Shown: positions 9,319 through 18,953 of the stretch, piece by piece
Layout of the letters: each line of letters starts with the position of its first letter
Numbering within the stretch: the stretch's first letter is position 1
Assembly (NCBI GenBank): GCA_019429465.1
Contig: JAHYIV010000005.1
Location: forward strand, 1 to 64,000
Direction of reading: 5' to 3'
Origin: Desulfoarculaceae bacterium
Lineage (GTDB): Bacteria > Desulfobacterota > Desulfobulbia > Desulfobulbales > Desulfocapsaceae
Length of the DNA stretch: 64,000 nt
The notes under the pieces: generated by a model
What the model saw: the letters and a program-made list of their open reading frames with translations, nothing else
What the model was told of the DNA's origin: nothing
Databases searched by the model: none
Made by a program: the position numbers and the translations under genes

Positions 9319-10560
9319 ATGAACAATTCCCCCGGAAAAGGATGTACCGGTTTTATTGCAGACTGTAGTAAATGGGCACTCACCGGCAGCACCAGCTATA
9401 AGGTATACCTTTTAGTCCTCCTTGCCATCATCGGGACAGGGGCCTGGGCCTATTCCAACCAGTTCCGAGATGGGCTCATCGTTACCGGCATGTCTGATAT
9501 TGTCAGCTGGGGGCTCTATATCTCCAATTTCACTTTTTTTGTCGGGGTGGCGGCCGCTGCCGTGATGCTGATCCTGCCGGCATACATCTTTAAGGATGCG
9601 GACTTCCATGAGGTTGTGATCATTGGTGAATGTGTTGCGGTTGGTGCCCTGGTCATGTGCCTGCTCTTTATTTCCGTTGATATGGGCGGGCCGCTCAGGC
9701 TGTGGCATATTATTCCAGGTATCGGCCTTTTCAACTGGCCGTCCTCCATCCTGACCTGGGACGTCCTGGTTTTAAACGGGTATCTGGCCTTAAACGTCTT
9801 TGTTCCTCTTTATATCCTCTATTGTAACTACAACAACAGGAAACCGGTTGGCTGGAAATATCAACCCTTTATCTTTCTTTCAATCTTCTGGGCGGTATCC
9901 ATTCATATGGTGACCGCTTTTCTCTACCAGGGCCTGCCAGCCCGACCATTCTGGAATAATCCTCTGCTTGGTCCCAGATTTCTGGCCTCAGCCTTTGCCG
10001 CCGGGCCGGCTGTTATAATGATGGTTATCATTATAATAAAAGAGAACACAACCTTTCACATTGATCCGATCATCTTTAAAAAACTCAAGAGAATCATTGT
10101 GATCTCGGCCATCATCAATCTCTTGATGCTCTTTTCCGAGGTCTTTAAAGAATTCTACACCTTCACCCATCACAGCCTGTCGGCCCAATATCTCTTCTTT
10201 GGCCTTGATGGTCGTGATGCCCTTGTCCCTTGGATCTGGACGGCCATCAGCCTCAATATCTTCGGCACCCTGCTCTTTGCCTTTGGTCCGCGTACATACA
10301 AACCTAAATATCTCATGGTGGCGGCGATCTCTCTTTTTACCGGCATCTGGATTGAAAAGGGTTTCGGTCTGATTGTGCCGGGATTTATCCCGTCTCCCCT
10401 TGGGGAGGTCATTGATTATAGCGCCAGTGGGATAGAAATTTTAATTACCCTGGGGATTCTTGCCACCGGGATATTAATCGTGACCCTGCTCATCAAGCCG
10501 GCCTTGAAAATTCTCTCCCGGTATAAAGATTTTGAGCGTCAAAAGCTCCCGTCATCATAA
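9319..10560 (+). CDS. NrfD/PsrC-family membrane quinol oxidoreductase subunit
   Basis: Multi-TM protein following the FeS subunit; NrfD-like composition. Confidence 0.85.
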   Translation: MNNSPGKGCTGFIADCSKWALTGSTSYKVYLLVLLAIIGTGAWAYSNQFRDGLIVTGMSDIVSWGLYISNFTFFVGVAAAAVMLILPAYIFKDADFHEVVIIGECVAVGALVMCLLFISVDMGGPLRLWHIIPGIGLFNWPSSILTWDVLVLNGYLALNVFVPLYILYCNYNNRKPVGWKYQPFIFLSIFWAVSIHMVTAFLYQGLPARPFWNNPLLGPRFLASAFAAGPAVIMMVIIIIKENTTFHIDPIIFKKLKRIIVISAIINLLMLFSEVFKEFYTFTHHSLSAQYLFFGLDGRDALVPWIWTAISLNIFGTLLFAFGPRTYKPKYLMVAAISLFTGIWIEKGFGLIVPGFIPSPLGEVIDYSASGIEILITLGILATGILIVTLLIKPALKILSRYKDFERQKLPSS

Positions 10561-10663
10561 ATATTCCGCAAGCTATTTCCCGATTTCCCTTGGCACCAGA
10601 GAGGTGCTGCCTCTTTGCTGGCGCCGAACCTTCTGGTGCCGGCAAATTTCATCAACAGCAATA

Positions 10664-10697
10664 AAAAAATCCCCCGCCAGATCGGGGGCTTTTTTTA
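10664..10697 (+). terminator. Rho-independent terminator
   Basis: AAAAAAATCCCCCGCCAGATCGGGGGCTTTTTTT. Confidence 0.85.
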
Positions 10698-10707
10698 TAG
10701 TATGGGT

Positions 10708-10721
10708 TTGACCCAAGTCAA
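10708..10721 (+). promoter_or_regulatory. FNR/HcpR-like palindrome TTGACCCAAGTCAA upstream of ferredoxin gene
   Basis: Perfect TTGAC-n4-GTCAA inverted repeat about 100 bp upstream of the 10818 start. Confidence 0.6.
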
Positions 10722-10817
10722 GGTGACAGGGATGAATTCTGTTATAATGGGATCATGCAAAACAGGATCACAGAGAACAAATCATTCCTAACCCCTTTTC
10801 CCGATGAGGACACCCAA

Positions 10818-11570
10818 ATGAAAATAATGCGCAAAATTATCAAGATCAACGAAGAACTGTGTAACGGCTGCGGTCTCTGTGTGCCGGACTGCGCGGAAGG
10901 CTCCCTGCAGATCATCAACGGCAAGGCCAGGCTGGTGGCCGACAAGCTCTGCGACGGCCTGGGCGCCTGCCTTGGTTCCTGCCCCACCGGCGCCCTCCAG
11001 ATCATTGAACGCGAGGCCGAGGACTTCAATGAAGAGGCGGTCCATGAGTTTCTGGCCAACAAGAAGAAGCAGGAAGAGGCAAAGTCCAGCCCTAAAAGCT
11101 CCGGTTGCCCATCGGCCAGGCTCAAGACCTTTGCCCCGCAGACCCCCTGCCAGAGTGCCAATAAACCGTCCCTAGCCGTCACCGGCGGCACCTCGGCACT
11201 GAGCCACTGGCCCATACAGATCCGCCTGGTACCGCCAACCGCCCCTTTCCTGCAGCAGGCCGATCTGCTGGTGGCCGCCGACTGTTCCGCTGTCGCCGCC
11301 GCCAATTTTCAGGCCGACTTCCTGGCCGGCAAGGTGGTAATGATGGGCTGTCCCAAGTTTGACGATGCCGCCGGCTATGTCCAGCGCTTTGCCGAGATCA
11401 TTGCCACCTGCAACCTGAACAGCCTGACCATCCTGATCATGGAAGTCCCCTGCTGCTCCTCGATGATTGGCATTATCAAGCAGGCCATGGAACAGGCCGG
11501 CAAGAGCGTCCCGGTAGAACAGATCACCCTCTCCACCCGCGGCGAGGTCATCAGCCGCACCAAGTGGTAA
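10818..11570 (+). CDS. 4Fe-4S ferredoxin-domain protein
   Basis: CNGCGLCVPDC and CDGLGACLGSCPTGAL clusters. Confidence 0.88.
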   Translation: MKIMRKIIKINEELCNGCGLCVPDCAEGSLQIINGKARLVADKLCDGLGACLGSCPTGALQIIEREAEDFNEEAVHEFLANKKKQEEAKSSPKSSGCPSARLKTFAPQTPCQSANKPSLAVTGGTSALSHWPIQIRLVPPTAPFLQQADLLVAADCSAVAAANFQADFLAGKVVMMGCPKFDDAAGYVQRFAEIIATCNLNSLTILIMEVPCCSSMIGIIKQAMEQAGKSVPVEQITLSTRGEVISRTKW

Positions 11571-11670
11571 AGGGTCGGCAGAACGCTCTCATATTCCGTC
11601 TTCATCCCAGGCCGTTCCGGCTCCCCTGCTCCACGCACGGGAACCGGAACGGCCTCTTTTCAAGAGAACT

Positions 11671-11823
11671 TTCCTTTTTCATCCAGGGCCTTCCGTAGAG
11701 CGCTGGTCAGATTCTGAACCGAGACGGGCTTCTTCTGGCAGGCATGGATACCCAAAGCCCTGGCCTCTTCACTATTGACCAGTTTATTATAACGGCTGCA
11801 GAGAATGACCGGAAATCCGGGCA
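11671..11823 (-). pseudogene. Remnant of response-regulator receiver C-terminus, paralogous to the end of the 22983..25058 gene
   Basis: Minus-strand PDFPVILCSRYNKLVNSEEARALGIHACQKKPVSVQNLTSALRKALDEK closely matches LPVILCSGFNKLVNKKEARALGIHVCLEKPVSVRELSWAIRKALDEK. Confidence 0.8.
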
Positions 11824-11831
11824 ATTTTGGC

Positions 11832-12467
11832 TCACTCTCTCAACCCGCCTGTATTTGAGGCGGGATTTTCATCCCCGACCACAAAGATGGCGGCCGCCTC
11901 CTGACGCCGCAGCTTGGCAATGGTGCCGGCCATTTTGTCCATGACCGCGTCGACATCCTGGCCTTCGCCCTCAACCCCCGGCAGCATGGCCCTGTTCAAA
12001 ATATTTTCCGCCTTGCCCAGGTTATCGCAGAACAGGAGATAGCTCGACGCGGCACGGTAGACACTCCGGACCAGGGCGGGATAGCTCTCCCCTCTCCCGA
12101 CAAGCAAGCGCCTGTAATGCTCGGCCAGGAGCAGGAGCCAGGCACGATAGGGGGCCTGCGCTGCTTCAGGGATACCCTCAAGCCGGTGCAGGACTGCGTC
12201 AACATCAAGGGCATGGTCGTTGGCCACGGCCTCCATGGCCGCTTCCAGAGCCCAGCTCCGTGATATCTGATAATGATCGGCAAAGGTCTTCAAACCCTTC
12301 TTGTATGCTTTCACTTTAGAGGCGAAAAACACAAAAAAGATCGGCATAAAAATCATCCAGATGGGTGGCTCCGGCTTGTCAACAACCCGCACCGCCAGCT
12401 GGCGAGCCATGCTGTTCTCATTATCCAGGATCAGGGCCTTCTTGTCGGCCAGGGAAAGGATGGTCAT
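11832..12467 (-). CDS. Conserved hypothetical membrane-anchored protein
   Basis: 211 aa ORF with single hydrophobic segment IWMIFMPIFFVFFA. Confidence 0.6.
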   Translation of the reverse strand: MTILSLADKKALILDNENSMARQLAVRVVDKPEPPIWMIFMPIFFVFFASKVKAYKKGLKTFADHYQISRSWALEAAMEAVANDHALDVDAVLHRLEGIPEAAQAPYRAWLLLLAEHYRRLLVGRGESYPALVRSVYRAASSYLLFCDNLGKAENILNRAMLPGVEGEGQDVDAVMDKMAGTIAKLRRQEAAAIFVVGDENPASNTGGLRE

Positions 12468-12532
12468 AGAGCTTCTCTCGTTTTAAGGTTGACATATGAC
12501 ACTGGGGCGGGTCACCAGACAAAAACGGTCAT

Positions 12533-14002
12533 TTACCGGTAGCTGGCAGCAGTGCCGCCGAGGCGGCCAAGAATTTTCTGCAGGGCCACCCGAGAGAGAC
12601 CCGAGACACGAGCCGCTTCCGAGACATTGCCCCTGGTGACGGTGAGCAGTTCGTCGATATAACGCCGGGTAAAGCTGTCCACCACCTGCTCCTTGGCAAC
12701 CTTGTAGGAAGTGGACGGCGCCTCGGCCGGCAGCTCCCGGCTGGTGAGGGCGATCGGGCCCGACCCTTGGCCGCCATCAAGCAGGGCCCGGGCCAGATCC
12801 AGATCAATAAGGGAACCGGGGCAGAACACCGTGAGGCGACGGACAAAATTCTCGAGTTCCCGAACATTGCCCGGCCACGGCCTGGCTGCCAGCCAGCGCA
12901 GCACCTCGGGGGTCATCTCCTTTTCCTCCAGGCCGGATTCCCGACAGGTACGCTTCAGGAAGTGCAGGGCCAAAAGCGGGATATCCTCCTGACGCTCCCG
13001 CAGGGGCGGCAGGGTCAGGGACAGGACATTGAGCCGGTAATAGAGGTCCTCCCGAAAGGTCTTGTCCCTGATGCGGGCCTCCAGATCCTGGTTGGTGGAG
13101 GCAACAATGCGCACATCAACCAGGAAACTCTGGTTTGCACCCACCGGCCGCACCTCGCCGTTCTGCAGGCAACGCAAGAGCTTGGTCTGGATAACCGGAT
13201 TGATATCGCCGATCTCGTCAAGTTGCAGGGTACCGCCCTGGGCCGCGGCAAAGAGCCCCCGATGATCCCGATCGGCACCGGTGAAGGCGCCCTTCACATA
13301 GCCGAACAGCTCACTCTCCAGCAGATTTTCCGGAATGGACGGACAGTCCACCGAGATAAAAGGTTTAGCAGCACGGGCCCCGGACCGATGAATGAGGCCG
13401 GCCACCACCTCCTTGCCGGTGCCAGACTCACCGCGGATCAACACGTTATAATCCGATTGGGCTATGGTGGCAATGGTGCGTCGCAGCTGCTGCATGGCAG
13501 GGCCTTCCCCCACCAGATCCCGGCGGCCATCGACCTGGCTGGCCAGGATCTGGCGAAGGCGACTGTTTTCCTCGAGCAGGCGGCAGCGTTCCAACCCCTT
13601 ATCCACCACACGATAAAGCTGATCCGGCTCAATGGGTTTGGTGAGAAAGTCATAGGCCCCGGCGTGCAGGGCTTCCACCGCTGTTTCAATGGTGCCATAG
13701 GCGCTGAGCACCACAATACTGAGATCCGGCACCCTTTTCAGGGCCTCGCCGATCAACTGCATGCCGTTCATCTCCGGCATCCGTAAATCCGTGATGACCA
13801 GCTGAGCCCCTCGGCAGGACAGGATTTCCAGGGCTTCCTTGCCGCTGTGGGCAGTGGCCACCTCCATGGCCGGGTAACGCCCCCTGATCAGTCGGGCCAG
13901 ACCCAGGGCAAAATCTTTCTCGTCGTCTACGACAATGAGCCGGGCGGCTGCTTCCTGCTGGACCGGTAAACCGGCCACCTGTGGGGATGACGGTCTGGTC
14001 AT
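12533..14002 (-). CDS. NtrC-family sigma54-dependent response regulator
   Basis: Receiver LIVVDDEK, AAA+ GESGTGKE and GAFTGA, C-terminal HTH (Fis). Confidence 0.95.
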   Translation of the reverse strand: MTRPSSPQVAGLPVQQEAAARLIVVDDEKDFALGLARLIRGRYPAMEVATAHSGKEALEILSCRGAQLVITDLRMPEMNGMQLIGEALKRVPDLSIVVLSAYGTIETAVEALHAGAYDFLTKPIEPDQLYRVVDKGLERCRLLEENSRLRQILASQVDGRRDLVGEGPAMQQLRRTIATIAQSDYNVLIRGESGTGKEVVAGLIHRSGARAAKPFISVDCPSIPENLLESELFGYVKGAFTGADRDHRGLFAAAQGGTLQLDEIGDINPVIQTKLLRCLQNGEVRPVGANQSFLVDVRIVASTNQDLEARIRDKTFREDLYYRLNVLSLTLPPLRERQEDIPLLALHFLKRTCRESGLEEKEMTPEVLRWLAARPWPGNVRELENFVRRLTVFCPGSLIDLDLARALLDGGQGSGPIALTSRELPAEAPSTSYKVAKEQVVDSFTRRYIDELLTVTRGNVSEAARVSGLSRVALQKILGRLGGTAASYR

Positions 14003-16449
14003 GTTTTTTCAGTGCCTCCTGTCTCGATTGTGGCCTCGACCGGCGCGGCGGCGGGCAGGTAGACGGTGAAACAGGCGCCCCCCAGCTCGCTGGACCGGCC
14101 AATCTCCACCCTCCCTCCGACATCGCTCACAATACCATAGATAACGGTGAGTCCAAGCCCGGTCCCGGCCCCCACCTCCTTGGTGGTAAAAAACGGATCA
14201 AAGATATGGTCGACAAGATCCGTGGCAATGCCGGGCCCGTTATCCGCCACCTCCACAACCACCAGCTTTCCTTCGGCCGGTACGATTCTGATCAGAATCT
14301 CTCCTGTTTCAGCCGGCACCGCATCCAGGGCATTAATTACCAGATTACTGATCACCTGTTCCATGGCACCCACCCCAAGCCCGACCATGAGGGGCTGCAC
14401 CGGGCAGTGAAGGCGAATCTGCACATGTTTTTTGGCGGCCTGAACGGAAAAGACATCTTTTATCAGGGCAGCCACGGCACAGGCATCACCACTGCCCGAA
14501 TCAGCGGCCTTGGGTCGCGCGAAGTTGAGCAGGTCCTGCAGAACCCGCTGAGCTTGGCGGGTATGACGGATGATGACATCCAAATCACCGACCTGTTCAG
14601 GGTCCTGGGCAGCCTGACGTAACAGACCGGCATAGCAGAGAATGACGCCAAGGGGATTATTGATCTCATGGGCGAGCCCGGCGGTCAGCTGGCCCACGGT
14701 GGCCATTCTTTCAGCATGCCAGATCTGCTTCTGCATCTCATTTTCCTTTGTTGTTTCACGGAGATAAATAACGACCTGGCCGATCTTGTCGTTGTCGCTC
14801 GGCACCGGATAGAGGGCCAGTGCAAAGGAGCGCCCGCCGGCCAGCTTTACCTCGCGCAGATCAGCACGGCCCCGGCTGATTGTTTCCCGAAGGGGACAGA
14901 GGGAGGAACTGACATCAAAGAAAAAGGAAAGGATATTGTCATCCTGACGCTGACCGCCGCTGAGCTCCGTGGTGAGCCGGCAGGCCGCCTTATTGGCGGT
15001 CAGCGTCACACAGTTGGCATCCACCAGCACCAGCGGGTCGCTGATCCCCTCGAAGATCGTTTCAAGGATATTCATCTGACGGGCCAGGCTGTCCATGGCG
15101 CTCAGATTTTCTGCGGCAATGCCGAGCTGACGCCCCAGGGCCTGTAAAACATGCTTATCATGGCGGGCCGCCTCCTCGCTGCTGGACCAGACCAGCTCAA
15201 GAAGCCCCTCGGCACTGCCGCTGCCTGATGACACCGGCACATAAACCACCGGACCTTCGGCCACACAAACACCACTCGTGAGGAGTTTGGCAAAATTTGA
15301 CGGCAGTACCGGATCGGTTTTACCCGCTGGCCAGACAAAGGAACTCTGCGGCCCCATGGTACAGCGATAGGATATTTGCTTGGCCCCGAACCGCCTACAG
15401 ATCTGCGGCAGGGCCAGTTGCCAGAGCTGGGCCCGTGAACGACTATTGTGCATATTGGCCAGCAGATTGACAAAGAGCTGCACATCATCCTGGCGGGCCG
15501 TCATTTCAACAGAAAGGGCATGGGTACGTTCGTCCACCATGCGCCGCAGATTTTCGGCATAATCACGAAGCTGTTCCTTGGCGGCAAAAAGATGCTGGCC
15601 CATCTGCTCAATGCCGTCCACCAGCTCGTCGATTTCATCACCATGGTCCAGGCGGCTGAGCAGGGCTGCGTCCTCCCCCGCCTCGATGTTTCGACGGAAA
15701 ACGTTGTTGAGACGCTTGAGGTTCTTCATCACCAGGACGCGAAACAGGACATTGCTGGTGAAGAAAAAGAACAGTGCCGCCAGGGCAAAAAAGGCAAAAT
15801 AGGTAAAAATGGTCTGCTGAACCCGGCCGACGCTTTTCGACACCGATGCCCCGACAAAATCCACACCGGCAATGACTCCCAGCTCCTTGCCGAAGCCGCG
15901 CAGACCGTAGCGTTCAATAAGCTCCACCGGCGCTTCCTCGGCCCGGCCGTGGCAGTACATGCACTCCTCCACAAAACGCACCGGCCGGGCCATGACGTAA
16001 TAGCGTTCGCCATCGACCACCCTGTAGCCCTGCCAGAGATCATCGCCGCCGTTCTGACGAAAATGATCGATCAACTGCCGTTCGTGCTCGTTGGCCTCAT
16101 AGGCGGGATTGCGGGCGTCAATGGCCGCCCGGCGGTAGAGGGTGCCATCGCCGGGGATATTCACCGAGGCCATGATTTTCCGTGACACATAGGAAGAGGA
16201 CATGCCCTGGATAATAAAAGAGGCAGGGAGACGTTCATACATGGTGGGTCGCAGCACATCCCGGACATAGAGCTGAATGGAATCTACATGCCTGAAGATG
16301 AGACGCGCCTTGTCGCGCACCTCAGCCTCCAGCACGCGGCTCATGTGATAATAGGAACCCACGGAAAAAACAGCCCCGAGAAGGAGCACGGAAACCACCA
16401 GTCCGACAATAAATTTGGCCTGTATCTTCTGCGGTTTGGGGATTTGCAT
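13999..16449 (-). CDS. Sensor histidine kinase with periplasmic c-heme (DUF3365-like) domain
   Basis: CMYCHG heme motif; AGLAHEINNPLGV H-box; GTGLGL ATPase; 4-nt overlap with response regulator gene. Confidence 0.92.
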   Translation of the reverse strand: MQIPKPQKIQAKFIVGLVVSVLLLGAVFSVGSYYHMSRVLEAEVRDKARLIFRHVDSIQLYVRDVLRPTMYERLPASFIIQGMSSSYVSRKIMASVNIPGDGTLYRRAAIDARNPAYEANEHERQLIDHFRQNGGDDLWQGYRVVDGERYYVMARPVRFVEECMYCHGRAEEAPVELIERYGLRGFGKELGVIAGVDFVGASVSKSVGRVQQTIFTYFAFFALAALFFFFTSNVLFRVLVMKNLKRLNNVFRRNIEAGEDAALLSRLDHGDEIDELVDGIEQMGQHLFAAKEQLRDYAENLRRMVDERTHALSVEMTARQDDVQLFVNLLANMHNSRSRAQLWQLALPQICRRFGAKQISYRCTMGPQSSFVWPAGKTDPVLPSNFAKLLTSGVCVAEGPVVYVPVSSGSGSAEGLLELVWSSSEEAARHDKHVLQALGRQLGIAAENLSAMDSLARQMNILETIFEGISDPLVLVDANCVTLTANKAACRLTTELSGGQRQDDNILSFFFDVSSSLCPLRETISRGRADLREVKLAGGRSFALALYPVPSDNDKIGQVVIYLRETTKENEMQKQIWHAERMATVGQLTAGLAHEINNPLGVILCYAGLLRQAAQDPEQVGDLDVIIRHTRQAQRVLQDLLNFARPKAADSGSGDACAVAALIKDVFSVQAAKKHVQIRLHCPVQPLMVGLGVGAMEQVISNLVINALDAVPAETGEILIRIVPAEGKLVVVEVADNGPGIATDLVDHIFDPFFTTKEVGAGTGLGLTVIYGIVSDVGGRVEIGRSSELGGACFTVYLPAAAPVEATIETGGTEKT

Positions 16450-16578
16450 AATGATTTCTCGACTCGACATCCGATGGTGCATAGGCGGCGTTAAAATAGG
16501 GACCAGCCCGTCCGGCCGGCGGCCCGACGGGTGCCATCTTCTGCTCACTCTTCAAAATAGCACACAAACACCCTTCCC

Positions 16579-16833
16579 TCAATGAAGGGAAGAACAGGTG
16601 GTCCCATCAGGGCGGACCAAGGCGCTGCGCAGATACGCCTCACCTTCGGCAACCTGCCGCACATCGGTGTAGTAATAACGGCTGGGGTCAATATCATATT
16701 TTTCCAGCAAGACGGCGGTCTCCTGCAGGATGGGAACGGAACGGGTCAGGAAGGGTAAAAAAATCTGAAAAAAGCCCACCCCCACCACCAGGGCCACACA
16801 TAAATCTCGGAGTCGCAAGGGCAGGCTTTTCAT
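16579..16833 (-). CDS. Small single-TM hypothetical protein
   Basis: Short ORF between kinase and transporter; hydrophobic N-terminus. Confidence 0.45.
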   Translation of the reverse strand: MKSLPLRLRDLCVALVVGVGFFQIFLPFLTRSVPILQETAVLLEKYDIDPSRYYYTDVRQVAEGEAYLRSALVRPDGTTCSSLH

Positions 16834-16893
16834 GGGATCACCATTTCTTTGCCGGGGCGGCGGAGAGCCGACCCGGGCAGGGGCAAACATCCT

Positions 16894-18642
16894 TTAAATT
16901 CTGGCGGTTATTTCAGGAAACACCAGGTAGAACATGACATAGGCCATGATCAGGGTGAGACACAGGTTGAGGCTCTGGCCACAGACATAGAGAATAAGGG
17001 GTTTGCCGCCCTTGAAGTATCTGGCGAGCTCACGGAAGTTGGTGGACAGTCCGATAGCGGCAAAGGAAAGGGCAAAAAACCAGCCCCTGAGCAGGCGGGT
17101 ACCGCCGCGCACTGCCCCCTGATCAATCAGCGCCGTGGACAAATCCTTACCAAGGGCGGTGTCGATTATGGAGAAAAGGATGGAAGCCGCCAGAAAGCCC
17201 AGCACAAATTTCGGAAAACGGTGCCAGATCTCGATGGGTCCCACTATCTTACACGCATCACGCTCCACCCTCAGACACCAGTAGAGGGCGACACAGAAGG
17301 CGGTGACGCCGATCATGACATTCTGGATCATCTTGATGGTGGCGGCCACGTACATGGCCTTGTCGCCCAGGAAGGCCCCGGCGGCAGCCACGGCGCCGGT
17401 GGAATCGATGGTGCCGCCGATCCAGGCGCCGCCCAGAATCTCGGGCATGCCCACCGCCTTGATGAAGGCGGGCAGGGCAATCATCATGATGGCCGTGAAA
17501 ACGAGGGAGAGGCCGATAGAAAGGGTCAATTCTTCTTTCTTGGCGCGGCAGGCAGCTGCCGTGGCAATGGCCGCCGAGGTGCCGCAGACCGACATGTCGG
17601 CTGAAATGACGATATTGAGGGTCTTGGAGGGCATTTTGATGACCTTCTGGCCCAGGATATAGGTGGTGACGAGCACGGCGGGGGTCACCACCCAGGCCAC
17701 GAAGATGCCGGGCAGACCAATGGCCATGATCTTGCCGAACAGCACCTCGGCACCCAGAAGAACAAGGCCGGTCTTGATGAAGAACTCAACCTGGCAGGAT
17801 GGCAGGACCCATTTTGGGGTGCCGACGGTGTTGGCGATCAGCATGCCGAGGAGAATACCCCAGGCCTCGGCGCCGAATCCATACTGTTTGGAGATGGCCT
17901 GGCCCCCGAGGAGATAGGCGAGCACCGTCACCAGGAAGACAATAAAAAAGCCCTTGGCAAAGGCCATAAAACTCTTGCCCATCAGGGCGACCCCGGCCCC
18001 GAAGATAACGATAAAAAAGAGACAGAGGCCAATCAGGCCGGGGACATAGTTATAGGCTTTCTGGGAGGCCTTCTTCTTAGCGTCGGCCGCTTTTTTGTCA
18101 GCAGCCCGCCAGTCTTTGATCATGGCACCGGCCTTGTCGTTCAGCCCTTCATCAACAAAGGCGGCAGCCATGGCCACGGCCTCCGCTGTCCTGGCCAGTT
18201 CCAATGCCTCTTTTGCCTTATCCCGGGCAAGCTCATAGGCAGGCATGGCCTTGACATTCAAGGCCTGGGCCTGAGCCTCGGTGCGGATGAAGGCATCCAC
18301 GGGATTATTCTTCCATGATCCCGGTTTTTTGGTCCAGTGGCTGACAAATTTACCAAAGACCGAGCTGGAAGCCTTAAGTTTTTTCTTGTCATCATCGGCC
18401 GTGTACCAGGCAACGGTCTTAAAGGGCGCCCTGGCCGCCTCCGCCTCTTGAATCTGGGCTGCCGCCTCAATTTTAGGGACGAATTCCGCCCTGGGTCCAA
18501 ATCCAAAATAGGCCACGAGGCTGACCGCGATGATCAGAAACCCCAACCAGATCGCGAGATAGTCCTCCTTGGTCCATAGATCCGACCATCGACTTTCGGC
18601 GTGGTCAACAACGATGTTCTGCTCTGCCTGTGACATTGTCAT
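16894..18642 (-). CDS. Putative sulfate exporter family (YeiH/UPF0324) transporter
   Basis: 582 aa, WGILLGMLIANTVGTPKWVLPSCQVEFFIKTGLVLLGAEVLFG, many TM segments. Confidence 0.85.
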   Translation of the reverse strand: MTMSQAEQNIVVDHAESRWSDLWTKEDYLAIWLGFLIIAVSLVAYFGFGPRAEFVPKIEAAAQIQEAEAARAPFKTVAWYTADDDKKKLKASSSVFGKFVSHWTKKPGSWKNNPVDAFIRTEAQAQALNVKAMPAYELARDKAKEALELARTAEAVAMAAAFVDEGLNDKAGAMIKDWRAADKKAADAKKKASQKAYNYVPGLIGLCLFFIVIFGAGVALMGKSFMAFAKGFFIVFLVTVLAYLLGGQAISKQYGFGAEAWGILLGMLIANTVGTPKWVLPSCQVEFFIKTGLVLLGAEVLFGKIMAIGLPGIFVAWVVTPAVLVTTYILGQKVIKMPSKTLNIVISADMSVCGTSAAIATAAACRAKKEELTLSIGLSLVFTAIMMIALPAFIKAVGMPEILGGAWIGGTIDSTGAVAAAGAFLGDKAMYVAATIKMIQNVMIGVTAFCVALYWCLRVERDACKIVGPIEIWHRFPKFVLGFLAASILFSIIDTALGKDLSTALIDQGAVRGGTRLLRGWFFALSFAAIGLSTNFRELARYFKGGKPLILYVCGQSLNLCLTLIMAYVMFYLVFPEITARI

Positions 18643-18953
18643 TCCTCCTTGTATGTGCGCGTCAAATTAAGGAGCGGGTCCCACGGACCGTGCCTATTCC
18701 TGTTCCTGCTCCACCCACCTCTCCTTAAGCAATATATATGCCACCCCCATGCTTAAAACAATTATCTTTTAATTATAACATATTATCAAGCACCATATCG
18801 CCGCTCATGTAAACTCAGGTTGTCACCAAGGGGCCAGCAGCCAGCCGGTGCAAACACAAATTTGCACCTGGTGACAAGAAATCGCTTTCAACCGCCCTGA
18901 CAGAAAACGGGGCATCAAGGGAAGCTACCGGTCCAGGTTCCTTGAGCGCCTGC

